Assembly (NCBI GenBank): GCA_017474285.1
Contig: JAFVHT010000059.1
Coordinates: forward strand, 1 to 64,000
Reading direction: 5' to 3'
DNA from: Acetobacter sp.
GTDB taxonomy: Bacteria; Pseudomonadota; Alphaproteobacteria; Acetobacterales; Acetobacteraceae
Length of the DNA stretch: 64,000 nucleotides
The notes under the pieces were generated by a model, which made no database searches, was not told the DNA's origin, and saw only the letters and a program-made list of their open reading frames with translations. This document shows positions 17,663 through 26,738 of this stretch, piece by piece. Position 1 is the stretch's first letter, and every line of letters starts with the position of its first letter. Made by a program: the position numbers and the translations under genes.

Positions 17663-17866
17663 TTATACCAACCCGTAGGGGGCCCATTGTTTTACGGTGC
17701 GCCCATCTTGCGGTGTCAAAACCTGTGTGCCGCGCGCAGTACGCTTCATTTTTTGAGGGCGTTTAATCAAACCATGGCGTTTACCACACGGACCTGAAAG
17801 TACCTTACCCGTTGCTGTAATTTTGAATCTCTTTTTAACAGATGATTTTGTTTTCATCTTGGGCAT
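17663..17866 (-). CDS. rpmI: 50S ribosomal protein L35
   Basis: The standard L35 start [15 protein letters not shown] sets ATG at 17866, giving 67 residues. The frame is open for 28 more codons but these are not L35 sequence, and taaggagt is correctly placed before 17866. The infC gene, which often precedes rpmI-rplT, is absent. The upstream neighbour is sufE with about 270 non-coding bases between, so the pair must have its own promoter and leader there. Confidence 0.95.
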   Translation of the reverse strand: MPKMKTKSSVKKRFKITATGKVLSGPCGKRHGLIKRPQKMKRTARGTQVLTPQDGRTVKQWAPYGLV

Positions 17867-18136
17867 TTTTTTACTCCTTATTAAGAATATCAGACAAAAC
17901 AAAGCAACACCCAAAGAGTTTTGAGCATTCCTTTTTGTATGGCTAGGCATGCCCTATTCGCCTGAGCGCATACGAAACATTTTTCAATATTTATCACAAC
18001 TGGATAAAAACCAAAAAAAGGATAGAGATAAAATCTTAATCCTCATTGTTAACATGGTAAATTACCACCTATCAACAAAAAAGGCAAGTCTCAACACACT
18101 CTATTAAATAAACTCTTTAAGGCTTTCTCTCATACT

Positions 18137-18580
18137 CTAACCCAACGCTGTTTTTGCCATTTTTTGGATCACGCGCGCCATAGCTTGCACGCCGTTGCCT
18201 CGATTCGTAGAAAGCGCCTGTACTAATCCAAGCTGGCTTAAAAAAGAGGGATCTGTTTTTTCAATTTCTGCACACTCACGCCCTGAATAAACACGTAATA
18301 ATAAAGCCACAAGCCCACAAACAATAAGAGCGTCTGACGTACCTGCAAAATAGAGCTTTTCCCCTTCCTGTTGCGCATGTAACCACACTTGGCTTTGACA
18401 ACCGGGCACGCGATGCATATCATCACACCACGCAGCGGGAAATGGCGGTAATGTACGCCCTAATTCTATAATATAGCGATAACGCTCTTCCCAATCATCA
18501 AAAAGACCGAGTTCCTCGCTAATCGCCTCTATAGCTTCAGCCGCCGTTTCCTCACGCGGTTGAACAAAACTCCCCTCCAT
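18137..18580 (-). CDS. sufE: SufE family sulfur acceptor protein
   Basis: This 147-residue protein accepts persulfide sulfur from the cysteine desulfurase SufS and passes it to the SufBCD scaffold in iron-sulfur cluster assembly. Landmarks are the DWEERYRYIIELGR helix, the conserved H-R-V-P-G-C-Q-S-Q segment with the acceptor cysteine, and GLVALLLRVYSG. The length is typical. No other suf gene is adjacent, which is common in alphaproteobacteria, where a second SufE copy may sit away from the operon. Confidence 0.92.
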   Translation of the reverse strand: MEGSFVQPREETAAEAIEAISEELGLFDDWEERYRYIIELGRTLPPFPAAWCDDMHRVPGCQSQVWLHAQQEGEKLYFAGTSDALIVCGLVALLLRVYSGRECAEIEKTDPSFLSQLGLVQALSTNRGNGVQAMARVIQKMAKTALG

Positions 18581-18825
18581 ATCAAAACCCCAAAATAAAA
18601 CGCTTCATAAACCATAACAAACTTATTTTATAGCTTCTCTCTTATATAGGGATCTACGTCAAAATTCAAGTCTGATTACCCGCGACACGTGGTAAATAGT
18701 GCACTAAATACTGCATAAATATAGGGAACGTAAAAGGGTTTTAGATTGTCTTCTTGGGGTGTATATGCTAGTTTTAAGTTTTGGATTTTATTTTTATTGG
18801 CTTTTATTTCTTCATACAACGGATC

Positions 18826-19428
18826 ATGACTACCTCTCGTCCCCCGCACGAACCTTCTGAACCTTATGGGCAAGATTCTTACGAGCAAGAGTGTTTAGCC
18901 CCTTTTGAGGCAGCCTCTGCTTCTCGAGAAACCGAACAAGAACTTTTAGCTGAGCAAGATTTTTTCTCCAATCAAAATAGCGTCAATCGTGATGCCCGTC
19001 CCCAATTGGATCGTGATCGTGCTGATGGACATTTATCTCGACGGATTGCTGATCGCAGGGCTGAACGTGTCTCTGATTATGTCGTAGAAAAGAGTTCTGA
19101 TTTTTGGGGTACGTTGATTTGGATTATAGGGCATTTTCTTTTTTGCTTTATCCAACAAATCACGGAACTCTTTGCCCCTGTGTTGTTGATTGTAGGGGTT
19201 TTATGGGCAGCCCTTCCCTTTATTGTCACGCACTTAACGCATTCTGTTCTCTCTACAGACGTACAAGCGCAAGAAATGCTTGCCACTGCACAAAACTCCC
19301 TCCCCTCATCGTTTCAAATAGCGGGCTATGTTTTTTCTGGCATGGGTCTCATTGAGGGAGGGCTTTTTTTAATGGCGCTCACCGCAGCATCAGCAACCTG
19401 TGTTGCGTATTGTGAACGTCGTCTTTAA
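18826..19428 (+). CDS. Hypothetical membrane protein
   Basis: ATG 18826 gives about 200 residues. A TTG at 18781 would add 15 hydrophobic residues and is less likely. The N-terminal 90 residues are hydrophilic and rich in Glu, Arg and Ser. Next comes a hydrophobic stretch with two probable membrane segments (FWGTLIWIIGHFLFCFIQQ; LFAPVLLIVGVLWAALPFI). A third segment lies near the C-terminus (SGMGLIEGGLFLMALTAAS) and the protein ends CERRL. I do not recognise a family. It lies 55 bases before the Type III methylase gene, but the two look unrelated. Confidence 0.6.
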   Translation: MTTSRPPHEPSEPYGQDSYEQECLAPFEAASASRETEQELLAEQDFFSNQNSVNRDARPQLDRDRADGHLSRRIADRRAERVSDYVVEKSSDFWGTLIWIIGHFLFCFIQQITELFAPVLLIVGVLWAALPFIVTHLTHSVLSTDVQAQEMLATAQNSLPSSFQIAGYVFSGMGLIEGGLFLMALTAASATCVAYCERRL

Positions 19429-19483
19429 TTTTTTAATTTCTCGTATTTTTTGGTGTGATTTTTTAACGTGAAAGAACCCGTTT

Positions 19484-20785
19484 ATGGAAAATATCTCTGA
19501 TTTTTCTTCCTCTGACTCTGGTTTACAAGCTATTCGCCGTGACATAAACACGATGACCGTTGAAAACCCCGATTGGGAAGAAATACAAGACGGCTATCAA
19601 TTAAGATTTATCGGTAAAGATTACGCCAAACTTCAAGCAAGTCTTCCAACAGAAACGCTACTCGTGCCCGACGTTGAGCATAACGCATACTCCCACAATC
19701 AAAAGAGCGAAAACATTTTTATTACAGGTGATAACCTTGACACCCTCAAACATTTAGAAAAAGCCTATACAAAGGCGATCAAAATGATCTATATCGACCC
19801 GCCCTATAATACAGGAAGTGACGGGTTTGTTTATAAAGACAATTTTCAATTTACTGATGACGAATTACAGCAAAAATTAAGTTTAACGGAAAAAGAAGTT
19901 AAAAAAATTCGTTTACTAAACGGCAAATGTAGCCATAGCGCATGGCTTACATTTATGCTTCCCCGTTTAATATTAGCGCGCAGGTTATTAAAAGACGACG
20001 GCGTTATTTTTATTTCTATAGATGATAATGAGCAGGCAAATTTAAAGCTCTTATGTGATGAGATCTTTGGTGAGGGGAATTTTGTCGGAGATTTTATCCG
20101 TAAGACAAAAAGCAAAACAAATGACGCTAAAACAGGTGTGAATTATCAACACGAATTTTTGTTATGCTATGCTAAAAATAGTGAGAACGTGAATCTTTTA
20201 GGCGGTGAAAAAGACTTATCGAAGTATACAAATCCTGATAATGATCCCAATGGACTATGGATAAGCTCTGACCCAAGCGCTAAACGTATAACAAAAAATG
20301 GAAATTTTCCAATTATTAACCCTTATACAGGGAAAACAGATTATCCACCAAAAGGGAGGGATTGGTGTTTTTCGCAAAACACCTTACAAGACCATATTAA
20401 CGCAGGGCGGATTTGTTTCAAAAAAGAGCATAAAGATGATGAAAGGGGTTTTATTTATAAACGTTATTTAAAAGATTTAGCGACAACGCAAAAAATGTTT
20501 GATAGCCTTGCTTTCGTTGATAATGCCTATATGAATCAAGCGGCTACAACAGAGCTTAAAGAATTAGGTCTAGTAGAAAGTTTTCCTTATCCAAAAGGGG
20601 TAGAGTTTATCAAAAAGATTATTGAACATATTGCACAAAAATCTACACAAGAAAATGATATTATCCTCGATTTTTTCGCGGGTTCTGGCACCACAGCTCA
20701 CGCTGTGATGCAGTACAACGCCGAAAATCGGGGGGGGGGGGGAAGCCCCTACACTACATTGTCGTCCAGCTTGACGAGCCTGTAA
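19484..20785 (+). CDS. mod: Type III DNA modification methylase Mod, N-terminal part (out of frame at poly-G)
   Basis: This is an N6-adenine methyltransferase of the beta class, which also carries target recognition for a Type III system. DPPYNT (105-110) is the catalytic motif and FAGSG (398-402) the SAM-binding motif. As sequenced, the frame ends shortly after a run of 13 G (20730-20742) with an irrelevant tail (SPYTTLSSS), giving 433 residues. Beyond the run, another frame continues the family sequence without a gap (YIVVQLDEPVKED, then AGYKTIDEIARERIKRA). A run of 11 or 14 G would restore the frame. This is the classic layout of a phase-variable mod gene and is read here as the OFF state. 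Confidence 0.88.
   Translation: MENISDFSSSDSGLQAIRRDINTMTVENPDWEEIQDGYQLRFIGKDYAKLQASLPTETLLVPDVEHNAYSHNQKSENIFITGDNLDTLKHLEKAYTKAIKMIYIDPPYNTGSDGFVYKDNFQFTDDELQQKLSLTEKEVKKIRLLNGKCSHSAWLTFMLPRLILARRLLKDDGVIFISIDDNEQANLKLLCDEIFGEGNFVGDFIRKTKSKTNDAKTGVNYQHEFLLCYAKNSENVNLLGGEKDLSKYTNPDNDPNGLWISSDPSAKRITKNGNFPIINPYTGKTDYPPKGRDWCFSQNTLQDHINAGRICFKKEHKDDERGFIYKRYLKDLATTQKMFDSLAFVDNAYMNQAATTELKELGLVESFPYPKGVEFIKKIIEHIAQKSTQENDIILDFFAGSGTTAHAVMQYNAENRGGGGSPYTTLSSSLTSL
20730..20742. repeat. Poly-G tract of 13 in mod
   Basis: There are thirteen consecutive G within the coding sequence of an A+T-rich genome. Frame arithmetic shows that 14 (or 11) would join the two halves of mod. Such tracts mutate by slipped-strand mispairing. 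The exact length in an assembly can also be a consensus of a mixed population or a sequencing error. Confidence 0.9.
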
Positions 20786-21350
20786 AAGAGGATAGCGAAG
20801 CCTCTAAAGCCGGTTATAAAACCATAGATGAAATCGCGCGCGAAAGAATCAAACGCGCTAGCGACATGTTGGGCGACACGTCAGGATTTAAACATTACAA
20901 ACTTGCGCACATTGACGACGCCTATGTGTTAGATAGAATTGATCATTTTGACCCGACACAAGAAATTTTACTCCCCGAAGATATGCTTGCGCCTTTTTCT
21001 GGTCAAGCCTTACACACCAATCTCGCGGCAAGTGGATTAGAAACGCTTCTTTGTACATGGCTTATTGATGATGGCTTTCCTCTCACAACGCCTGTTGAAC
21101 CCCTTACATTAGGGACATATATTGCCTACACACCGCAAAATTCTCACCGGATTTATTGCCTTAATAAGGGGTGGGATTCAGAAGCAACCAAAAACCTCCT
21201 CAACAAAATTGGAAAAAACACCCTTAAAGCATGGGAAATTGTTGTTTACAACCACCTTTTAGCTTTACGGCGTTGTTGGAATTAAAAAATAACCTCAAAA
21301 GCCTGTTTACCCATAGCGATAAACGCGTTCGCCTTATCGAGCGCTTTTAA
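20743..21350 (+). pseudogene. mod: Type III methylase Mod, C-terminal part with a second frameshift
   Basis: From 20743 the family sequence continues (EPVKEDSEASKAGYKTIDEIAR) to the stop at 21285. At about 21256-21261 (cctttta) a second shift occurs. The frame that stops at 21285 reads LLALRRCWN, while a neighbouring frame reads FSFTALLELKNNLKSLFTH and ends at TAA 21348-21350. That alternative tail is what Mod proteins normally end with, as in IVVY followed by SF and ELKNNL. One base appears to be missing from a four-T run. Full-length Mod would therefore need both the poly-G setting and this base. The downstream res gene begins 101 bases later. Confidence 0.7.
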
Positions 21351-21451
21351 TCAACGCCTCTTACTACTAAAAGCGTTTTAGGTGTTTTAAACCCCTTTTA
21401 GATTTTTCACGATTTTCCCTATTCCCGCGTGTATCAAAAGAAAGCTGCCCT

Positions 21452-22363
21452 ATGCGTTTGTGTTTAGAAGAACTCCCTCACCAAGAAGAAGCTGTTGCTG
21501 CCCTTGTCAACGCGCTTTCTGAAGTGTTGTCTGATTACAAACAAGACAACACGTCTCACAATTTTTTATCACACCATTCTCAAGAGAATGGTCACAACGC
21601 CCCCATGGCAAACCCAACTCTAGTTTTTCCTCCCTCGTGTACTACGCCTTATGGACTTGATGTCAAAATGGAAACGGGAACGGGCAAAACCTACGTCTAT
21701 ACGCGCACTCTTTTTGAACTTTTTTCCCGATTTGGACTGCATAAATTTATTATTTTTGTTCCTTCTTTAGCGATTAAAGAGGGCGTTAAAAAATTTATGA
21801 CCTCACAAGAGGCAAGAGACCATTTTCATGCCCTCTATCACGGCACCCGTCTTGATTTAACCTGTATCAATGCCGGCGATTTTAACACCAAAAAAGGACG
21901 AAAAACGATTCCTCCTGCTTTAAGCCTATTTTTAGAGGGCTCTCGCAACGAACGTAGTATTAAAGGCTTATTACTCAATGATGCCATGCTCATGAGTAAA
22001 TCCATGACGCGTGATGATTACGATCAAACATTGTTAGACGGTGGGTCTTGCCCTATTGAGTCGTTAAAAGCTATTCGCCCTGTTGTGATTATTGATGAGC
22101 CGCATCGTTTTTCTAAAAACGGCAAGGCTTGGGCAGCTATTCAACACTTAAACCCTCAACTCATTCTTCGTTTTGGAGCGACTTTTCCACTTCAAGAAAA
22201 AACACACCGCCCTGATTATGCCCGTTTAGTATATGACTTAAATGCCCCACAAGCATTTAACCGCCAACTCATTAAATGGGTACATATTGATTACCCGCAA
22301 ACCGATACAGATAAAACCGCTCTCACCAAATACACCGTTAAGCCGTTAGTAACAAAAATTTAG
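21452..22363 (+). CDS. res: Type III restriction endonuclease Res, N-terminal helicase part
   Basis: This 303-residue frame is the first third of a Res subunit, the ATP-dependent translocase/nuclease partner of Mod. It shows Walker A METGTGKTY (73-81), the DEAD-like motif IIDEPHRF (213-220) and motif III FGATFP. It ends LVTKI just where the family continues with a lysine-asparagine and LVLVDHAKKEYDIGLGD, which is found in the next frame. A one-base deletion in a run of A (five, where six restore the frame) explains the break. A short Asn- and His-rich segment near residues 32-55 looks like a local insertion. Confidence 0.85.
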   Translation: MRLCLEELPHQEEAVAALVNALSEVLSDYKQDNTSHNFLSHHSQENGHNAPMANPTLVFPPSCTTPYGLDVKMETGTGKTYVYTRTLFELFSRFGLHKFIIFVPSLAIKEGVKKFMTSQEARDHFHALYHGTRLDLTCINAGDFNTKKGRKTIPPALSLFLEGSRNERSIKGLLLNDAMLMSKSMTRDDYDQTLLDGGSCPIESLKAIRPVVIIDEPHRFSKNGKAWAAIQHLNPQLILRFGATFPLQEKTHRPDYARLVYDLNAPQAFNRQLIKWVHIDYPQTDTDKTALTKYTVKPLVTKI

Positions 22364-24369
22364 TGTTAGTCGATCACGCTAAAAAAGAATACGACATTGG
22401 TCTTGGTGACGCTCTTCCTCAAGATTTTGAAGGGCACCTCACCTATGAAGGAGAAAAACGGCTCTCTAACGATATGGCACTTGAAAAAGGGTTGACGCTT
22501 ATCCCGTCTATTTTTTCATGTTCTTATCAAGAACGGATTCTCGCCCAAGCCTTAAACAGCCATTTTCAAACAGAACGTGAAAATTGGGTACGGGCACAAT
22601 GTGGCGAAAACCCCGCTAAAATTAAAACTTTAGCCCTTTTTTTTATTGATGATATTCACTCTTACCGCTCACCTGATGGGTGGTTAAAACAAACCTTTGA
22701 ACGCCTCTTATGCGAAAAAATAAAACAATGCCTTGAGCAGGAAACAAACCCTGATTATCGTGATTTTTTAGCGACAAGCCTCACACATCTTTCAGAAACT
22801 CACGGAGGCTATTTTGCAGAGGATAACAACAAAAAAGGCGATGAGGCGATACAGGCAGAGGTTGACGATATTTTACGCGAAAAAAACAAGTTATTAAGTT
22901 TTCGCGATGACAAAGGACAATGGATTTTACGCCGCTTTTTATTTTCTAAATGGACTTTGCGCGAAGGATGGGATAACCCCAACGTGTTTACTATTGCGAA
23001 ATTACGCTCTAGCGGCAGTGATATTAGCAAAAGACAAGAAGTAGGCAGAGGGTTACGCTTACCCATTGATGAAAATGGTAGACGTTTAAGCCATCAAGAA
23101 TTTTTTTTGACTTTTATTACAGATTGGTCTGAACAAAATTTTGCAGCAGAATTACAACAAGAAGTTAAAGACGACGGGCCCACTATACCCGAAAAAATAA
23201 CCCCTGCTCTTTTAACAGAACTCGTCAAAAACGGGTACGCAGAAGATGAAACAAACGCCGAAATAAAACTCTTACAAACAGGTGTTATTGATACAAAAGA
23301 CACGATTAACCGAGAAAAATGGGAACTCTTAACAAAAGACTTCCTCCCCGATTACTCTCTCAATCCGAACTCTATCAAAAATAAAGGTCAAAAAGAGGCT
23401 GATATTGTCAAACTCCGTAAAGAAAAATGGGAACCTTTAAAAGCTGTATGGCAACAACTCACCAAACGATACATGGTTAAATTTTTACCTTTGGAGAACA
23501 CTCTCTTAAAAGAGATCTTACAGCACGCTTTTAAGAATCAAGACCAAGACGCGCTTACGATAGCAAAAGCCAAAATTCACCGCGACACGCTTACAGGGTA
23601 TAATATAGGGGAAGCTGATTCTAACGCCCTTACTCAACGTCAACAAATTTTGGAAAGTGATTTAACTTTAAAGGCATTGCCTTATGGCACATTTCTCAAA
23701 GAACTTTCCCGTAGAACGTTAATTCCCATCAATATGTGGCATCGTGCTTTTTGTGACCACTTCAAAAACGGCATAGAGACACAAAAATTTAACTATGTGA
23801 GTGTGCAAACGCTCGCAGAAAATTTCAAACACGTAGTAAGGAGCCATTTTTCCCAATATTTTGAGTATGATTCTCTCGATTTTAGTGCCGATACCACGTT
23901 AATGGAAAATGGAGATTTTGTTGATTCAATCAAACAAACTATTTTAGGCACAGAAATAGCCACAGACCTCGCTGTTGAGGAGTGTTATCTTTACGATAAG
24001 AAAGTTTACGATAGCACATTAGAAAAAAGTATTTTAGCCGTACATCCTAATAAAGAAGTCTCTATTTTTGGAAAGTTACCCAAACAATGTATTCAAGTAC
24101 CCAATTTTACAGGAGGAACAACCTCACCTGATTTTATTTATGCCATACACACTGATAAAGAAACAAAATTACACCTTTTTATTGAGGCAAAATCGACCAA
24201 TAAACGAGAAAGTGATACCCTCGCAACCAATGCTCAAAAGAAATTTTTTCAGATTTTCAAAGAAATAAATATTATATGGCGCGAAATGACAGACGATAAG
24301 CTATGTGAAGTCATTACACAACTTATCGAGGAAAATCATAAAGAAGAAAAAAGCCTCTCTTCCTCATAA
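22363..24369 (+). CDS. res: Type III restriction endonuclease Res, C-terminal helicase and nuclease part
   Basis: This 668-residue frame is formally opened by GTG 22363, but it simply continues Res in the -1 frame. It contains the second RecA-like domain, with the motif V/VI region WDNPNVFTIAKL and RQEVGRGLRLP, and the C-terminal PD-(D/E)xK nuclease core (TTSPDFIYA, then IEAKST). The joined protein would be about 970 residues, normal for Res. With the frame broken no full Res is expected unless ribosomes shift. The site is not a canonical -1 slippery heptamer. lpxB converges from the right. Confidence 0.85.
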   Translation: MLVDHAKKEYDIGLGDALPQDFEGHLTYEGEKRLSNDMALEKGLTLIPSIFSCSYQERILAQALNSHFQTERENWVRAQCGENPAKIKTLALFFIDDIHSYRSPDGWLKQTFERLLCEKIKQCLEQETNPDYRDFLATSLTHLSETHGGYFAEDNNKKGDEAIQAEVDDILREKNKLLSFRDDKGQWILRRFLFSKWTLREGWDNPNVFTIAKLRSSGSDISKRQEVGRGLRLPIDENGRRLSHQEFFLTFITDWSEQNFAAELQQEVKDDGPTIPEKITPALLTELVKNGYAEDETNAEIKLLQTGVIDTKDTINREKWELLTKDFLPDYSLNPNSIKNKGQKEADIVKLRKEKWEPLKAVWQQLTKRYMVKFLPLENTLLKEILQHAFKNQDQDALTIAKAKIHRDTLTGYNIGEADSNALTQRQQILESDLTLKALPYGTFLKELSRRTLIPINMWHRAFCDHFKNGIETQKFNYVSVQTLAENFKHVVRSHFSQYFEYDSLDFSADTTLMENGDFVDSIKQTILGTEIATDLAVEECYLYDKKVYDSTLEKSILAVHPNKEVSIFGKLPKQCIQVPNFTGGTTSPDFIYAIHTDKETKLHLFIEAKSTNKRESDTLATNAQKKFFQIFKEINIIWREMTDDKLCEVITQLIEENHKEEKSLSSS

Positions 24370-24399
24370 ACCCTTATTTTTTAGAGGTTAAGAATAGGA

Positions 24400-25629
24400 T
24401 TACGTCTTGCTTTCTGCTGTATGTTGTAACAACACCTCAACCAACGCTAACGCAGCGGCTTGGGCAGGTTTTTGCCCTTGTGGGGCTTCTAAACTGTGTA
24501 AAATCATTTTAAACGCCTCTTTTTGGTGTTGGGCAGGTTCAGGATTCCTCAAAAGTGTTTCTAAAGCATGAGCGAGTTTATTGGGATTGCAATTCTCTTG
24601 CAGTAATTCCGGCACCACCGCTTTACCTGCTAGCACGTTGACCATCGCTACATAGGGCACGCAAATCAATCGTCGCGCAAAAAATGCTGTTAGTGGGTTC
24701 ACGCGGTACGTGACAACCATCGGCACACCGGCAAGAGCAAGCTCTAATGTTGAGGTGCCTGATTTCGTTAAAGCCAATTGGGCAGCCGCAAAAGCATCGT
24801 ATTTTTCTTGTTGGTCTGTGATCAATAAAGGACGGACGGACCATGTTTTTGTGGCGTGCTCAACATGAACCGCCATGTTCGCCGAAACAGGTAAAACAGG
24901 TACAATGTCGGGAATTTTTGCCCGTAGAAGAGGCAAAGTTTGCCCAAAAATAGGCAATAAACGCGCTGTTTCTGAACGGCGACTCCCTGCCATAAGCACC
25001 ACAATGGGAGCTTTTTCCTCTAAATGATAAGATTGGCGGAAACGTTGGGCGTTGCCTTTATCGGCACCAGAATAGAGCACAGGGTGCCCTACAAAACGGC
25101 TATGCAATCCATGACGACGAAAAAACTCCTCTTCAAACGGTAAAAGACATAATAACGACTCCCACAAATTAGAAAACTGCCGCACACGTTTTTGACGCCA
25201 TGCCCATACTTGCGGGGCGACATAATGCACGCGCGGAATCCCCGTTTTTTGAATTTTGCATAAGAGACGCAAGGCAAATCCCGGGCTATCTATGGTCACT
25301 ACCAAATCAGGTTGGCACGTTTTGACATGGTCAACCGCCATGGCTAACCGCTGCGATAAAAGCCGTAAACGGGGTAAAACTTCTAACAGCCCCATAACGG
25401 CGAGATCTTGTATCGGGAAAAGACTTGAAAGACCTTGTGCCGCCATGTGAGGTCCTCCAACCCCGACAAAACGCACCGAAGGCATAAAAGCACGCAACGC
25501 TTCCATTAAACGCGCACCTAAAACGTCACCACTTGCTTCACCCGCCAAAATCCAAATAAGGGGTGAAAAATCAGGAGGGAGTTCTTTTAATTGTGTTTTG
25601 AGTGCTGTGTTTTTTTCTAAATTTATCAT
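24400..25629 (-). CDS. lpxB: Lipid-A-disaccharide synthase
   Basis: This is a 409-residue GT19 glycosyltransferase of the inner membrane that joins UDP-2,3-diacylglucosamine to lipid X to make the lipid A disaccharide. Landmarks are the N-terminal LAGEASGDVLG, VGVGGPHM, VAPQVWAWRQKR, MAGSRRSE and the C-terminal nucleotide-binding KSGTSTLELALAGVPMVV. The start is ATG 25629 with aggaga upstream. The gene follows a phytoene-synthase-like gene by nine bases and is probably co-transcribed with it. The rest of the lpx cluster is not in the window. Confidence 0.95.
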   Translation of the reverse strand: MINLEKNTALKTQLKELPPDFSPLIWILAGEASGDVLGARLMEALRAFMPSVRFVGVGGPHMAAQGLSSLFPIQDLAVMGLLEVLPRLRLLSQRLAMAVDHVKTCQPDLVVTIDSPGFALRLLCKIQKTGIPRVHYVAPQVWAWRQKRVRQFSNLWESLLCLLPFEEEFFRRHGLHSRFVGHPVLYSGADKGNAQRFRQSYHLEEKAPIVVLMAGSRRSETARLLPIFGQTLPLLRAKIPDIVPVLPVSANMAVHVEHATKTWSVRPLLITDQQEKYDAFAAAQLALTKSGTSTLELALAGVPMVVTYRVNPLTAFFARRLICVPYVAMVNVLAGKAVVPELLQENCNPNKLAHALETLLRNPEPAQHQKEAFKMILHSLEAPQGQKPAQAAALALVEVLLQHTAESKT

Positions 25630-25638
25630 ATCCCTCTC

Positions 25639-26526
25639 CTAACGCTCTTTTGTTTCGCCAAAAGAGCGGTTTTTCAACCCAATGAGGGAGCGTGTGATTT
25701 GGTTGATTACTTGGTTGTGTACACCCGCATAAATAACCGCCCATTGATCACCTATGCCGCGTGAATTTCTTGTTAGGTTTCGAGTTTGTTCTTCTCCTTG
25801 TTGGGTGCCTCTTGCTAAATCTTTACGCGCCAAAACAGCTGGCAACGTGGCAGCCCGTAAATAACGGGGTAACGTTGAAATGTCGGATTCTTTAAGCCAT
25901 TGCTGGGCTTCTTGGCGTAATTCCTCTAATGAACCCGGATAGAGATAACGCCCCTGTTCTTTTAGGTGCGCGTTATGGCGTATCAAAGAACCCGCGGCGT
26001 AAGCCATGCCGACCCATTCAAGCCGTTGCAAAAAAGGGGTGTGCGCTGTATTGTTAGGATTTAAGCCCAATAACTCGCCCATACTGCGTTGAAACGCCCC
26101 TGCCCCACTACGGAGCATCGCGCGCCAATGCGCTTTATTACTATCCTTATCGTTATTATTATCACTACCCTCAATTTCGGATTCAATAGAGGTTATTTGT
26201 TGTAATAAGGCTTCTCGTGACAAACACCCTTGCTCTATGGCTTCAACCAAAAAAGGGGCTAAGGTATGTTCAGGTAAACGCGTGCCTTCAAGCACTTCGC
26301 GCCACCATTGTAAGCGCACATAAGCCGCCATAGCCCCCGCAATATTTTCAGACCGACGCGGTGCTAAAGCGCGCAATAGCTCACACCGGAAAGCTAACAC
26401 GCAGCACGCTAAAAAACGCACGGATTTCGGCATAAAATACACACATAACAGGCGATCTGGGTCATGGGCAGCAATTTGTATCACGCTCTGTTCTGCGTGG
26501 TCTGTCTGTTTTACGGGTTTTGTCAT
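25639..26526 (-). CDS. Squalene/phytoene synthase-like protein (NDUFAF6 type)
   Basis: The 295-residue product has the all-helical squalene/phytoene synthase fold signature (HDPDRLLCVYF, YVRLQWWREVLEG, IRHNAHLKEQGRYLYP). However, it lacks the two Asp-rich motifs that bind Mg-diphosphate in true synthases: the first position reads AFRCELLRALAP. This matches the NDUFAF6-like branch, which in mitochondria helps complex I assembly and is probably not a prenyl condensing enzyme. A low-complexity acidic Asn-Asp stretch (SDNNNDKDSN) near residue 135 is unusual. It lies directly upstream of lpxB. A true hopanoid or carotenoid enzyme is unlikely. Confidence 0.75.
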   Translation of the reverse strand: MTKPVKQTDHAEQSVIQIAAHDPDRLLCVYFMPKSVRFLACCVLAFRCELLRALAPRRSENIAGAMAAYVRLQWWREVLEGTRLPEHTLAPFLVEAIEQGCLSREALLQQITSIESEIEGSDNNNDKDSNKAHWRAMLRSGAGAFQRSMGELLGLNPNNTAHTPFLQRLEWVGMAYAAGSLIRHNAHLKEQGRYLYPGSLEELRQEAQQWLKESDISTLPRYLRAATLPAVLARKDLARGTQQGEEQTRNLTRNSRGIGDQWAVIYAGVHNQVINQITRSLIGLKNRSFGETKER

Positions 26527-26554
26527 GTGAGGCGTTTTAAAGGATTTTTCGATG

Positions 26555-26579
26555 AAAAGGGTTTATGAATAACCCTTTT
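26555..26579. terminator. Hairpin between divergent genes
   Basis: The stem aaaagggtt / aaccctttt has a 7-base loop, followed on the plus strand by a T run. No plus-strand gene lies upstream to be terminated. On the minus strand it would sit in the leader of the phytoene-synthase-like gene. The role is unclear. Confidence 0.4.
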
Positions 26580-26738
26580 TTAACCTGTTTTCTTCTTTTC
26601 TTTAAGGCAATTATTTCTTTTATTTTTCACTCTTAAGAAACACGATTATTTTATACTTATAAAAAAAGTTTCATATAAAGTGTCTTTTGACTATAATAGT
26701 AAGTATCGTCAACTTTAACCGTAAAGAGAACCAACACA

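Noticed and set aside
17867-17950. Extended N-terminus of ribosomal protein L35
   Set aside because: The extra 28 codons are not L35 sequence, and the strong ribosome binding site is positioned for ATG 17866.
22345-22365. Programmed -1 ribosomal frameshift in res
   Set aside because: The heptamer does not fit the X XXY YYZ rule in the zero frame. A one-base deletion explains the break better.
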